From Nymphaea colorata (taxonomy: Eukaryota; Streptophyta; Magnoliopsida; Nymphaeales; Nymphaeaceae): 64,000 bases of DNA. The notes below the pieces were generated by a model that was given only the letters and a program-made list of their open reading frames with translations, searched no databases and was not told the DNA's origin. The translations under genes and the position numbers were made by a program. Of the stretch, positions 1 through 13,280 are shown piece after piece (positions within the stretch are counted from its first letter, which is position 1; each line of letters begins with the position of its first letter). The stretch covers positions 20,803,934-20,867,933 of the forward strand of contig NC_045138.2 of the NCBI RefSeq assembly GCF_008831285.2, read 5' to 3'.

Positions 1-241
1 TCTTCAATACAGAACTAAATTAACACCCCTTAAGGCACACGCGTCCGCGCGTGTAGGACCCTAGGTCCGAGTATTGAAACTGCTTTGATACCACTATAAC
101 AACCCGACCTACTCTTGGGCTCAGGCCCCCAGTTCGGCGGATCCTAACTCCGAATAATCATCTCATTAATGACCTCCATTTATAAGCCATTGAAGATCCC
201 TCACAATCTTCAATACGGAACAAAATTTTTGGGGTGTTACA
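1..241 (-). mobile_element. Miniature LTR retroelement (TRIM/SMART-like), truncated by the window start
   Basis: Read on the minus strand, 241-95 is a 147-bp LTR that starts TGTAACACCCC and ends near TTGTTATA. It is followed by the primer-binding motif TGGTATCAAAGCA (93-81), which matches the initiator-Met tRNA site of many plant LTR elements. After only about 60 bp comes a purine tract (31-26, AAGGGG) and then a second LTR start, TGTTAATTTAG (25-1), which the window edge cuts off. Both LTR starts share GTTC(C/T)GTATTGAAGA. A whole element this small, with no coding space, is the hallmark of TRIM/SMART elements. A TATAAA lies inside the LTR. The last LTR bases are degenerate (TATA where TACA is expected), so this is an old copy. 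Confidence 0.72.
95..241 (-). repeat. LTR of the miniature retroelement
   Basis: This 147-bp terminal repeat is bounded by TG (minus strand, at 241) and a decayed CA end at 95. It lies directly against the primer-binding motif at 81-93. The partner LTR is represented only by positions 1-25. Confidence 0.65.
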
Positions 242-750
242 TGCTTTGTTAGACTTGTGACAAAAAATAATAAGTTATCATGGTAATGTTGGTAGCAATA
301 GAAAACATTCATATAATTGAGTTTGCTCAATCAGCGGGTGAATCATGGGGAGCCATGAATGGGATCCTATGTATATCAAGCATATGACTATAAACAGAAA
401 AGACCTTTCACTCAGCAACCCTGAATCAATGGGACGAGTGGAATTCTAATTTTAAGAAAGAGGCCGTTTGATTTGTCATGTCGGGTTTGGTGAGCACAAT
501 ATCTCCTCTGCATCATTTACTCAAGTTTGTATATCATCTTATAAATGGAAACGATGCAACATGCAATGCATTTAAATGTGTGCTTGCCCGCGTGCACATA
601 AAACACAGTTGGGTAGGAGCAACGGTAAATTCATTTTAACGGGCAAAAATGCAAAAATGAGAATTTAATGGTCATAATTTGCCCACTTGCCCATGTCTCT
701 TTCGAGTCACAATCACTTTAAAATTGTCTATTAAGAGTAGAGGTATCTTC

Positions 751-1010
751 TTGAGGGGCCGGTGCAAGCGCAGTTGATGGGGCGGGGCTGATAGGTGGCC
801 AGCCTTTATTTCAAATTCCTGGGACATCAACTCTCTATATTGTAAAAATAAGGCTATTGACGCACAAGTTGAAGCATAATAGAGACAACATCCTAAAGCT
901 CCGAAAGCATACTTTGTATTTTAAGGAGATGAGAGGTTGGATTGGGGTTTGAGCTGTCAACGAGGCAGTGAGACTCCTCCACTCAGCTGGTAACATTGAT
1001 ATCTACGATT
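751..1010 (+). repeat. SINE-like repeat, copy 1 (degenerate)
   Basis: This resembles the segment at 4381-4575 in several blocks in the same order: a start like TTGAGGGG(C/T)(C/T)GGTGCAA, a middle TAAGGAGAT, then TCAAC(G/C)(A/G)GGCAGTG, a C/T-rich tract with CTCA, and an A-rich end. The leading TGGTGCAA..GG resembles a tRNA box A, which suggests a tRNA-derived SINE. No clear box B or target duplication is visible. The family assignment is inference. Confidence 0.35.
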
Positions 1011-2564
1011 AAAATTTTGTTCCCAAGTATGTTCCTAACTTCTGATTCTTTCCTTTGTCCATTCCATCTTCTTTCAGGATCTATAAAAAAAAAATGAAAA
1101 AAAAAACTAATATGATCGAACATTAATAATTGCAATCAACATTTGGGTTTCCTGGGAACTTTAATGATTGATTAACTTGACTTTATATTTTTGTAAGGAA
1201 ATCCTAAACTTGATCAACACAAAACAAAAGGGATATACGAAAATAACTGACATCATATATGATTGACCAAAAACTCTTGGGCAATGTCTTTGTAATGGCT
1301 CTGAATCATTATAGAACAACACTAACATAAAACATTACTTTTGGTTGAAAGTCAAAACTGCCTGTTAATGGTCTAATTAGGATGGATCGACTAAAATCAT
1401 GTTGTAATTGGCTCAATCGGCCTGAGTGGCTTGTTGACGACACATGTTTAATTCGATTCCCATGGGTGCTACTTTTGTAGACTGTAAATGGTGGTATGTA
1501 TGACACTTAGTTGAAAGGTAACTGTACGACTACCTAGATTTTGAAGCAGTCTTAGACCCCGAGAGCAGCGGGAAGGATTTGAAGGGGGGTGCCACTCGGG
1601 CAATAGAATTTTTCATGTACCCAAAATTCATGTTGTAATTGAACCTCGTTCTCTTCTTCAAAGTTGCCTTGAATGCCAATTGATTTCTTAAACTGTTATA
1701 TATAGTGAAATCTACTCGTTTGCTCTTGTTGTACTCTTCCTACGTTCCAGTTACATTATCTTACATTTTCATGGTTCTTCATAATCAAATCTATTCCCCA
1801 AGGGCCAACACGCATGGTTCTCGATAATCATCTCTAATCTTTCCACTTCTCCATCTTGTAGTCGCACTCTGATGGCATAAAATCCCCAGGCTAGTACTCT
1901 CTGTCTGAGGTCTAATTTAGGTTTTAGCTTGAGCAAGGAGTGGCTCTCATGACTAAGCAAATTCTTTACAAGACAGCCCAAGCCCCACCAACCTTGCCGA
2001 AACATTAGCTCGGATAAGCCCAGTCAAATCAATTAATTATATATACGACATCTCTCAAGACATTAAGAATGATAATGAAGGACTATTCTGCAAGAAACAT
2101 CATCATATATATGTTGTCGCCCACAAGGTCTTACAAGAAATGATTAGAAAACTAAGCACCACCTAACATAATAAGAATTGGATACTTCTTCCAGCCTACC
2201 AATGTCTCAAAAGTGTGGTTATAATCATGTGAGTTTTGACAGATCATTTCTGATCTTTAAAGTCTCCATCAGCTGTATTAGAATCTGGAATCTTTGCTTT
2301 ATTGGTGATGTTGGACATTCATCTTACTTGTCATGATTTCTTATCCCCCAACACTTATCTCTCTTTTCCTTTTGCAGTGGAGAGACATATTCCCACTTTG
2401 TGAGACCCATAGCTCTTGCTCATACTAAATAAAATTCCCATCTCATAGAATATGACAGATAGGCAAGAGAGTGGACTCCTAACCTTGCATGAGCACTGTC
2501 TAGTCTAATGCTAAAGTTTGTTAGTGCAAAAATATTTAATCATGTTTAGCCCTCAATTAATTCA

Positions 2565-2809
2565 AGAGAGAGAGAGAGAGAGAGAGAGAAGAGGACAAGA
2601 ATCGGTCTAACTGGCCTCTACAATAGTACACTTAATCTCAAGATCAACACTTTCGAATACCATCAAGATAGCAACCTCCATTGGACTTGAACTGAGAATG
2701 TGGTTACTACACACCACCTAACCCGACCGATTGCAATACCCATCATTTGGTAGAGAGAGAGAGAGAGAGGTCATTTGGTAGAGGGAGAGAGAGAGAGAAA
2801 GAGAGAGAG
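2565..2809. repeat. GA microsatellite cluster
   Basis: A (AG) run at 2565-2589 and two further runs at 2752-2769 and 2779-2809. The last two lie in a local duplication that shares CATTTGGTAGAG. Confidence 0.85.
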
Positions 2810-4380
2810 TAATGAGTTTGGTTGGACTTTGGTTCGTGAATCCATGAGTTAGTTGTATTTTTACGTGCATTAACATATAAAAAAAATACCTCCAACATAT
2901 GAATTTCAAAAAACTTTCTTTTTCCTCTAAAATCACTTGCCCAACCACACAAACCTAATGGACTCAAATAGACTTTTTCCATGCATCAGTAAATAAGTCC
3001 TTGGCATGAACCCATTTTAATCCAACTTTGAACAGTTCTTGCAGACTCTTGGATTACATGAGCATGAAGTTGGGCTTGTGTTGGACAGGTTTTGAGTTAA
3101 CCCGGTCTATTCACCACAATGGGTTTGGTGTAGCAGCGAGCGGCTGGTAATTGCTGGTTCAATTTTCTTGTGCAAGCCGAAGTAGGCATAGGCCCTGGGA
3201 GTGAGGATATCAACCTCTGGTTTTCTGTGATCGAGTAAAGGCCGATAAAGTCTCTCAACCCGAGTGCGGTTTCCTTGACTCACAAATGAATTAAGCTGGT
3301 TCTTTCCAAACCATGAGATAGACTCTGATGTGCTACTAGTATGGCTCACAAATCTGCCAATTATGATATTTTTGATTCACTAAAATTTGGTAACATGCAT
3401 CCCTTGTATCTTATTAATTGGAAGCAAGTAGTTACCTGTTTTTTATTCATTCTCGTTTCAAAAGTTTCTGTTCAAATTATTAAAAGATCAATACAGAATA
3501 GCTAGACTCTAGTTAGGTGGAATTTTTCATTAAATTAAGCTGATTCCCACAAATTTTTTTGGGTCTAATATCTAACTGAAACCTCATTTGGATTGAAACT
3601 AAGTTGTTTATTCCGTTACGACAAGACGTGTATCCTTAGCCCTATTATTTTTTTTTTCTCCCATAATCAAGTTGGAAGGAATAATGACTAGCAAAGAGAA
3701 ATCAGGGTGCTGCCAAAGAATCTTTCAAGTTACATGTTCACAAGTGGACAAAGTAAGCATAAAAAACTAGGAAGTTTCTAGTTTTCAGGCCTACCTTCTT
3801 TTAAAAAAGAAAGCTGCAGCTAATGCTTTCTATTTTTGAGGTTAAGAAATTCACTTTAGGCCCTTATTCGATGGTCTTCATGAAATTAACGTGTGGCTCT
3901 TTCTAAAAAAACTTAAAAAAAAACAGCCTCTTTTTTATAATTATGGAGAAATGTATGATTGAAAATGAAAATTTCTCTAGACAGCACGTATAATCAAGAT
4001 GTTATGTCAGCAAAGTCTTAAGGGATGAAGGACCCCAAAATCTTTTATGTCAGTTTATAAGCTTACCCAACGCCAGCATTTTTCAACATGTTTTCACATG
4101 CATCTGGAATTTCCCTCTCTTGTTGATCCCACTGACGATCTGAAAATCATCAATTTTTAAGGCAAGATTCTGGTTGGTGAAGGCCGTCCTTATACTTGCG
4201 CCGCAATAAGGAAAAAAGAAAATTGCCTGTTGTTTGGCTTATGTTATGCTTTATATAATGAGCTTGTCTTTGCCTCTGTGTCAAATAAGAACACTTGTTG
4301 AACATAAAATATGGCGTAGTAGTGCTTTGTATAATATAGCAAGGGCCAACGAGCAAATGGTTGCAGGATTGACCCCCAAA

Positions 4381-4575
4381 TCCCGAGGGGTTGGTGCAAT
4401 GGATGGAGTGGAGACTGTCGAAGCGTCAACTTTCTGTGCTGTATATGGGGGGCTGTACGGTGGGAGCGGGCACTACGAGACACCAAAAGCAAGTCTTGTA
4501 TCATAAGGAGATTGGAGCTTAGGCATTCAACCGGGCAGTGGCTTTCCCTGCTCACTGGAACTAATAGTTTCAATG
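4381..4575 (+). repeat. SINE-like repeat, copy 2
   Basis: Shares ordered blocks with 751-1010, including the leading GAGGGGTTGGTGCAATGG, which looks like a tRNA box A, and the TAAGGAGAT and GGGCAGTGG blocks. It is followed by an A-rich tail (GTTAAAAAC). The open frames across it on both strands have no recognisable protein content. Confidence 0.35.
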
Positions 4576-7500
4576 TTAAAAACTTCATTAATCTAATCCT
4601 TCATAATTATGCATCTTTTGGTTTCATCTTCTAGTAAGTTTTTCCTTCTTAATGATATCATATGTTATTTATCTTGTTGAACACCTTTCTTCCACTAGCT
4701 TGTTTGTTTCATTTGCCAGCCTAGCTAACTACTACATGCTGAACACATATTTGTCTACTGAAAAGGAGAAGATCTTCTTCTCAAATAATGAATCATTGGG
4801 ATCCCAATCATGATATATTGGCTTGTAGCAAACAAAGACCACAAAATTTCCAATTTCTGATCATGAGAGGTCACAATCTTGGAATGAGATTTCTCATGAC
4901 ATGAAAAAATGTGTCTTTGAAACACCAACTTCGGAATATTTTCATCCATTCTTTTATTGTACATTTTAGTATTGTGCAAGGCATACGTTCTTGAATAAGA
5001 TCGAATTTTAAACCATCCTTTGCATTAGGGTTTTGAAAACGATACCCTACCAAACAGAAAAATCAAATGTAAGATCATCCAATTGGCTTTGTTTTATCCA
5101 GATGACCTTTCCTTGATATGAGTTTCGGCCTGCAGTTGTACTGATCAAAATTTGGATTACTACATTTGATTTCTCAAATCAATTATTCATAGAGATGCCA
5201 ACATATGTGATTGATTAAGAACCAATATTTGAGTACAAATGGAATTATAAAACTAGCAAGTTGAGTTGCTTCCAGGTCATGTTCATGAGGCTGTCCAGCA
5301 AGGTTGCAATAAGATGCTCTTGGTTGTACTAGAATTCCAACAAGAAAACATGGTTATAAAATTATTACTTAATTAATCATGTACTTTGATTTTAGCTTAG
5401 TTTTGAGATCACATTTACAGGTCATCCTTATGAAAAGAAGTGAACCATGTCGTTAATTTCTGAAATCCTTGAATTAAGGGAAAAAAAAAAAGGAAACTTT
5501 ATAAGAATTTGGTCATGGGCCATTAAAGTTGCTCAAACTGCATGTGCATTATCAAACAATCATTAAAAGAATATCATACTCATAGTGTGCTAGATGAATT
5601 CCAATCAAGAATTGCTAAGTTATATCTTATTGCTAAGTTACATCTTGCATACAGATTATATATGCAATATATATGTGCAATATTTGCAGGAAAGTTGCAT
5701 GCGTTTTAACCAAATGAAAATATCTTGATATTTTTAAAAGAATCCCAAAACCTCTGCCTGGATCCTAAATTAAAATGCTTAAAAGATTGACAATAAAAAA
5801 TATAATTGGATGAATGCTCTTTAGTAGAACTTGGCGTTGGAAAATGATCTTTCTCTGGTCTTCTAAGCCTCCATCCATGCCATATTTGATGATTAAAATT
5901 AAAAGTTTTAGATTAAGAAATCATACAATTTAGTGCCAATTAGTTTTAGCCTAGAGAATTTTATAGAAATAAAACCACATGTTAGATATTTTGATCTACC
6001 ATTTCGTTCAACTTTTCGTTCTTACTAGTACATCTACCAACAGTTTCAAAATAGCCAAAGCACTAGGCCAACTACTCGTCTACATGAGTAGTCATCTTAT
6101 AAGGCTGAAGTGATAGAAACAATTTTATATAGTGCGCCAAGGGAAGGAATCCTAGGGATTACGCCAAAGGACAATCAGAACATGAACAATCATTGGAAGC
6201 CATAGTTTAGCATCCTAGAGTCTTTAGGGCGTATCCTTGCATGTACGTCCAGTTCTTAGCCAGTCATTCATACTGATGTCATTATATTGTTGCTGTAGCT
6301 GATATGCTTCTCAAGGGCATCATATATAAGAGCATACATTTCAACATTGCAAGATTTGATCACCATGGTAACATCTCAAGTATACAATGACTCTTGAGAT
6401 ATTGAGAAAGTTTAACTAAACTTATTGAGCCTCGTACTTTCTTATTACATCTTGATTAATAACTTTAAGATGAGCTAGGGTAGGCTACTTGGTACATTGG
6501 GTTCCATTAAACAAGACATTTAAATCGAGTCAATATGGTTGGTATCGTTACTATTTCATATTTTAGTTCATTTCCTTCTTGAGTGTTGAACTGAAGTAAG
6601 TCATGAACCCTAATTGGTTATATGGGATGCTTCAATTTATCACTTGAGCCAACATCCAAAAGGTCTGGTTAGGGCATGAGCCTTGGTGCGGCTATCAAAC
6701 AAGCTGGCCTAGCATGGGAAAAACATTGAAATTTGAAAAGTATTGTACTCGCCAAACTTCTAAGCATATATAGTGTGAAGTAAGTATTACTCTCTTCAAC
6801 ATGATTCTTTTGTAATTCATCCATTATATATTAAGTCATGTTCAACTTCAAGATTGAGAGTGCAGAACTGAGGGAATCGTCCAAGATGAGCCATCCATAG
6901 CTAGTTTGCTTATACCATGAACTCGAAACTCAGCCTTAGGTCTGTATCTCGGCTTATGTTCACCAAAACTACTCCCCAAGATATTTTGGCGAAATGAAGA
7001 TAAACCAGCTTCCCGTATCTAAGAAAATTTGCTATAAATCGGGAATTCAAAGTTTCCCATGAAATTTATTAATACAGCCTCATCGTTGAACAACATTAAA
7101 TTAAGGGTCCCATAGAATATTGGCAGCTCTAGAGGAACCAAAATGGAGTCTCTATCATGTTATCAAAAATCTATGCATTTCATTGCATGCTTTATGACAC
7201 CTTCAACTGCAATACTTAGCGATTAAATGGGGGTGGATGCATTGAGGGCGACCGCCTCCTTAACCAAATTGATTATGGTGAAAAGAAGTCTTTGTTTAAG
7301 TTTTTTCAAATTTTAGATTCTCATATCAAGAAAAGTCTCTCACTTAGCCTGATTCTCACATGTTGGGAAGTTCTTAAGGCAATTTGGTGGAAGTGTTTAA
7401 TTGTTTCAGTTAATTATTTTGTTTCTAGAGGTACCATATAGTTCGTTTCGGATTGCGACATGTAAAAACTAGTTACAAATGGAAAAGAGCAACTTTTAAA

Positions 7501-9152
7501 ATGGTAAAAGGAAAGATCAGAATATAGTCATATTTGAATTTAGATGTTATAAATTTCAAATGGATACACAGGATGTCCCTAGCTAGTGCAATAGTGCCCT
7601 TGTATCAATCTTTGGGATCTGGCAAGTAAAAAAGTTGGTGGATTCGGGAAAAGTTTCAACCAACCCCATATTTGGGAGTAAATACAAAATGAAGAGAGAG
7701 TTCAAGCAAGTGCGGAATCGGACCTCATTTCAGGCAGTGGGATGAAATACTCCTAGCACACACTAGGAAGCGGTCTAGCATAGTTTCTTAAGAAAGAAGA
7801 ACTGGGACAAACAGGCATCACATGGAAACTTCCAATGGTTGTAAAACAAGTTAGAAGTCCGTTTCATTGAATGGCCGGGAGGGAGGTGTTGGTGAAGGGT
7901 CACTTCCAAGGAAGAAGTCTACTTATGTAAGGTACAACCAAATCCATAAAGAGACATATCATAAATATCACATTGGGAACGACCAGAAAGGACCAAACGA
8001 TCATGTTGAGGAATAGTGTTTCACTTCTTATCGTCAACAAAATATTATATACTTGAAGGAAGTTTGTGAGTACAAAAAACAAGGGTTCCCCAATTTCGTA
8101 TTTGATAGAAAATGTTTCGAGAAACATGGAGATGAATGTAAAAAACTGAAAAGTTCAAGTATCTTCAATCAACTTCCGTGTTTGTTAGAGCTTGAATTTG
8201 GTGCAAAACTCTTGACAAATGTTGAAAAAGTAAGATAAGCTGGATAAAATGTTTGGATATTATTTATCTGGAAATCAGGATATCTATTATATGTGGTTCA
8301 GATGTCTCTATCATGTAGGTCCAGTGTGCTTATTGCTGCGGCCTGACGCTCTTAAGTTGTGGGTTTCTGCTAGCCTGGTTATGATCATCTGTCTATCGCC
8401 AAGAGGAGGAAATTTGAAAAAAAAAATGAAAAAGATTAATCTCTCAGTTAAGGCAATTGATAAATCCAGGTCTACTTTATAATTGTGATTAAAAAATCCA
8501 TCCATGCCATATGCATTTCAAATTGTTGTAAGCTTAAACTTCTTAATTAAACTATATTATAGAATCAAACAAGTATCATGCAAAAGGAAGGCAAATGCTT
8601 GATTTGTTAAGGAAATTAATTAATACACTAAGCGTGCTTTCCATGGTCGAAGTGACAAAAGGATGAATCTGTCGTCCAAATACAAATGTCGATGGATTGA
8701 TTATCAAAGTGCAGATGTCAAGGATGGATTTGTCAATGAATTCGTCATCGAAGTGTAAATTGCAAGGATGGATTGGTCGATCTCACGGTATGACAGAGAC
8801 AAACGCATCAATCACTTACAAGTCAAAGATGAATATGGGGAAAAAATAATCCAAAATCAGGATACGATATACTCCATTTACATATCTCAAATTTGATTTG
8901 AGTGCTTCACCTTATCCCAACCACGGGAATATCGCGTCATGATCCTTATTTTTTAAATATATCTCCTCACCTACCTTTAATAGAACCACAATTTCCTTTT
9001 AGAAATAAAAAAAATTCGATCAAACTCATGTAAGTTTCTTGAGCATTATTCTACATTTTAAACTTTTCATCTCGTCATAATACGATTTTTTCTTCTGGTT
9101 TGGCTTGAAGAAACCCTTACTCTGACCAAGAGACTTTGTTGCTGCTCACTTG
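4576..9152. other. Intergenic, AT-rich, no supported gene
   Basis: No protein family, RNA gene or complete transposon was recognised. At about 8640-8800 there is a degenerate tandem repeat of roughly 50-60 bp (AAGGATG(G)A.TTGTC and TCGAAGTG motifs recur three times). The rest looks like decayed repeat DNA. Confidence 0.5.
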
Positions 9153-9690
9153 GCCGCATAAAACCCTAAAGCTAGTACCCATAACCCCTAGTCGTAAGCT
9201 TACTTAGGCTTACGGAGGAGGTTGACGCCCATAGTAATTGAATAAATAACTAGTCTTACGTTAGCGGCCCAAGCAACCAGCTATGCTAAACCGCTTAGGA
9301 CTATTCTTTTATATATTCAAACAAGTAAACATGCCAGTTTAAAAGAAAACTAAGGGATGAATCGTGAATAAAAAGCCGCATAAAACCCTGAGGCTAGTAT
9401 CCGTACCTCCAATCGTAAGGGAGGCGGTCACTAGCGGAGCCAGAAATTTTTTCTGGTGGGGTACTCATTCAATACCACTAATTTCTTTGGGGCACCTATA
9501 TGTATAACAATCAAATATATCAAACCTTAACATATATATTAAACTAATTTTGTGAGGCTGGTGGGCAGTTCCACTTACGTACGTTAGTGGCTCATGCAAC
9601 CAACTATGCTGGACCCCAAAGCTGCTGTTATTTTATGTAGTTAAATGAGTAGACATGCAAGTTTAGGAGAAAAAAAGAAAAACAAACTGT
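9153..9690. repeat. Direct tandem duplication (~220-bp unit); second copy split by a MITE
   Basis: Unit 1 starts at about 9153 and unit 2 at about 9375, both with GCCGCATAAAACCCT. Both continue with GCTAGTA.CC..A.C, CGTAAG, then TTACGT(ACG)TTAG.GGC..A.GCAACCA.CTATGCT, and end with ACATGC.AGTTTA. In unit 2 about 140 bp is inserted (about 9430-9570). It begins ACTAGCGGAGCCAG and ends GTGGGCAGTTCCAC, matching the GGAGCCAG MITE family seen elsewhere here. The insertion therefore post-dates the duplication. Confidence 0.6.
9428..9570. mobile_element. MITE of the GCGGAGCCAG family nested in the tandem duplication
   Basis: It starts at ACTAGCGGAGCCAGAAATTTT and ends around GGTGGGCAGTTCCAC. The boundaries are inferred from its absence in the neighbouring duplicate unit. 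I did not find an exact target duplication. Confidence 0.45.
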
Positions 9691-12300
9691 AGAAATTTTT
9701 TCTTGGCTCTTTTGGGTCTAATCAAACACAAGAGCTTTATTTAAAGAAACTGCACAAAAGAGGAAGACATCTCCCATGATCCATCCATTTCCTATTTGCC
9801 TTGATCTGCTTCATAATAGATTGAAACTATTTGCCAAATCTTTTTCCACAATTGCATTTAAATGCACTTAAATGTTGCAATTAACCATCTCTTAATATGG
9901 TGATCTGCTTTCTTATAGAATTGTCCTCTGCAACATCAAAATCAAAACATTTTTGTCCACTTCTTTCTAAAATTCATCCTCTTCTATTGCTTCCCAATTC
10001 ATCTCCACCTCTTCCAATTGTGTTCTTCCCAATTCATCTCCAGTCGTGGGGCCGCGAAAGTGACTTGTGTCCTCTAAACTGCAAAAGGAATTAAGACGTC
10101 AATCTCGCAAAAGAAACCAAATGATGGTCGCAGCATCGTTGGATCCAGCCATTTCGGCTTCATCTCGTCTATGCAATGAACCGAAAATCATGGCGAATCG
10201 AGCTAGTGACCAAAGAGAAAGGACAGATTGGTTACTTGTGTTTTTGGATAGGTAAGTTGGAGCAGTTGATGTGTTTTAGGATCGAACTCTTGACCTTCTT
10301 CAACTTAAACACTTTTTTTAACCTTCACTATGACATGTAGGCAAATTATATATATACCTTTTGCTCTGGTGGTCCTTAGATGTGTTTAGCAGCTCAAAAG
10401 AAAACGTAAGGAAAGATTTAATATGCATGTTAAATATTAAATTAATAATTTTTAAAAGACTTAATTTGGTAAACGAAATAGTATGTAACTGTTTCATGAA
10501 TCCTGATCCAAAAATTAAGACAGATTCGTAAAACATATACAAAAAATGTTTGATGAATCTATCTAAAATTTTAAGACAGATTCATGGAACAATTAATAAC
10601 TGTTTCATTTTCTAAACATGCCCTTCAGTTTTGGATCCAAATGCTTCTTATAATAGTTAGTATTTACTTTTCATAAATTTGGTTAAGATGTTGTAAGGGT
10701 CAATGTATTACTCTTTAGAAAACTTCCATTATTGCCAACCATGTGTTTTTTTGGTCAATATTTCATAAAAAAATAATTGAAATCCTTTGAGAACCAGGGT
10801 TTGCCCCCTGCCTTCCAAGCAAGGCCTACATGGTTCGAACTGGTGACGTCCTTTTCTTTATCTTATAATATTTACAAGTTGTTCTCACACTTATAGATAA
10901 AAAATTATAATATTTTTTATGATAAAAATCTACAAGAACCCAAAATGAAAGCAAGGTTTGAACTTGTTATACTTTATATTAAATAAAAAATATTTAAAAT
11001 AAAGAAATTTAAACTTCATGGGCAATTTGTTGTTATACTGGTGAGGCATATTTTTCTGTAATTTTTAAAAAGCGTTCAGCAAGTCTCGGAATTTTTCTTG
11101 TATTCTCTCGAATGCAACTTAAACAAAACAAAATAAGAAAATATAAATTTTAGTAAAAAAAAAAAGAAAAAGATAAAATCTCAAGAACTTCTAGAAGAAG
11201 CCTGTCCAGTGTCAAGGCAAAATTATGGGGTTTTATTAAAAAGTTTATCCCTTTGAATTAAGTTGGATTTTTTTCGTTTTTTTAATAATAAAAAATTATA
11301 AATAAAATATTATATAGTAGGAGACGTTCGAATCCACCCCCAATAATTTCAAAATGACAGCTGGAATCCGGCGGATCAGCAACAACGACACCTCCCTTTT
11401 TCCTTTTCTTTTTTCTTTATTACATTTTTATTCTTTTTCAAAATTTTCCTTTCTGGGAGCGTCTCAATCATTGTGATTGCCAACAACGGCGCAACGTCGT
11501 CACCTTTTGAAGGTGTCAAACATATTTTTCCTTTTTCTCCTTCAGCTCCTTCAAAGCCACTCTTATTTCTTTTCGATGCGTTTTATGAAGCCACTTTTCA
11601 ATAAACCACCTATTAATTGAAGGGGCGCGAGAATGGTCAAAGCCTTTGGACTTGTAGTAGTGGAGGACAGATCTATGCTGATAATACAAAATAATCAATA
11701 TATAGCTCAAAAATGCATTAATTTCCTTCATTTTTAATCTTTTTTTGTTTCGATAGTGGTATTTCAAATCAATTTCCTAATGTTTAGAGTTATTTAGTTG
11801 GTCGAATTGATGAGCTCGTGAAAGTATCTTTTCATCAGTTCCATTATTTTCGTTATATGCATAACACTCTAGTTAATAATGCAAGCGAAGTACAGAGAGA
11901 CTTTGCTGTCGTTTTGAGTATTTTCCCCTCACATTCAAGTTCAAGAACTGTAAACAAGAACTTTTTAATTATATATATTTCTAACTTATCGAAGGAGACA
12001 AAATCAATAATACTGAACTAACGTAGGTAAGGGATGTGGGTTCTCGAAGAACAAAGTCGGATCTGGTTTATTTGGATTATCGAATCCAGAATCAATGTCT
12101 GGGCAGCCGTTAGAGTCAAGGCTGGTTGGCGGGTCCGTATTGGATCCATTTCCCATTCATGTGAGGACGAATTCCGATGTGATACAAGATTCTGAGAAAT
12201 AAAGCGTTCACTTTATAGGCGTTGAGATCCTTTTTAGGATAAAAATTCAGATTTGACAAAAAATTTTGAAGAAATACAGCGACGGTCTCGGCAAATTGCA
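9691..12300. other. Intergenic, AT-rich, no supported gene
   Basis: Very AT-rich with long A/T runs. At 10,450-10,610 the motifs AACTGTTTCATGAAT and AAGACAGATTC(G/A)T recur, a trace of a small repeat element. No exon was recognised. Confidence 0.5.
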
Positions 12301-13280
12301 AAATGTTTGCGGTTTTCCAGTAAAGTCGCAGGGCTAGCGAGAAATATCTCTCTCTCTCTCTCTTCGCTTTGCCGCATTCTCGCTGTAGCGTGAACGGCGG
12401 GAGAGAATCACGGGACGTTCACCGCACTATGTGGGACCCACAAGCGGTTTTCCTCCCACATCCGTCCCCCCTTTTTCACAGGCGATGGACGGACGGAGGA
12501 GCAGCAATCGCTGTCACGTTAGCTCATCCGCCGTTGATCTCGCCACGACAGACGGAGAGAGAGAGAGACGTTTCTTATTAAGCGAAACCGCTTTTTTTTT
12601 TATATGATTTCGAAAAGGCGTACATTGGTTAGCTGTTTTCTTACAGCCTCAATTTTTTTGCAAAGAAAGTTTTCTAACAACGGTTCTTCGTAATAGCTTA
12701 GTTTGCCACTTATTTCAGGAACAGTTACCAATGTAAAACGCGTATTCGTATGTGCATCCGATGCTGAGGCAAGACAAGCTGATGAGAATCTTATTAAAAT
12801 ATTGTTTTTAATTTTTTCTTAAACATAGAAAAATATGAATAAGAGTAACGACCCCCCCCTTGTTGCACTTGCACAGCAAACTAATTGAAAATATTAAAGT
12901 GAACAATTTCTTTTTCTTTTTTTATAGAAAATATAACGTCGCAAGCACCGAGGCGATCCGAGGTATTAATGAAATCGTGAAGGAAAATCGCGTTTATTGG
13001 AATTAAGCGAAATTGTCGGCCTCTTAAGAGAAATATTTTTGTTCCCTCACCTTCCTCGAGATGCCCGTAGTGAAAGGCAGAGAATGTCTGACGGTCGTAG
13101 GCTTTGACTTTTGGTTCGTGGCCTCCCCGATGGCGATGAACCCAACATGACCCCACGAGCGGCAGTCCGACTCGACTCGGTTTGACGCCGAACCGAAAAC
13201 TCTGGTGTTACGTTGAACAGCTCTGTCTCGGTGGGGAAGTATCGGCCTAACCTAGGGTTCGAGATCTGATCCAACAAGTG
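12301..13280. other. GC-richer island of unknown origin
   Basis: It contrasts with its AT-rich surroundings. It contains a CT run (about 12348-12362), the near-palindrome GTGGGACCCAC (about 12430) and a GA run (about 12557). Short open frames occur on both strands, but none resembles a known protein and none has convincing splice structure. It could be an old promoter/5' region or a captured gene fragment. Confidence 0.35.

Larger units (their letters stand above)
242..4380. other. Intergenic, AT-rich, no supported gene
   Basis: I see no exon with recognisable protein content on either strand; open frames are short and low-complexity. The stretch holds a SINE-like segment (751-1010) and GA microsatellites at 2565-2589 and 2752-2809. 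The second is a duplication of a unit starting CATTTGGTAGAG, with both copies running into GA repeats. Confidence 0.55.

Noticed and set aside
4234-4588. Overlapping ~100-codon frames on both strands
   Set aside because: They coincide with the SINE-like repeat and share its blocks with 751-1010, where no frame is kept.
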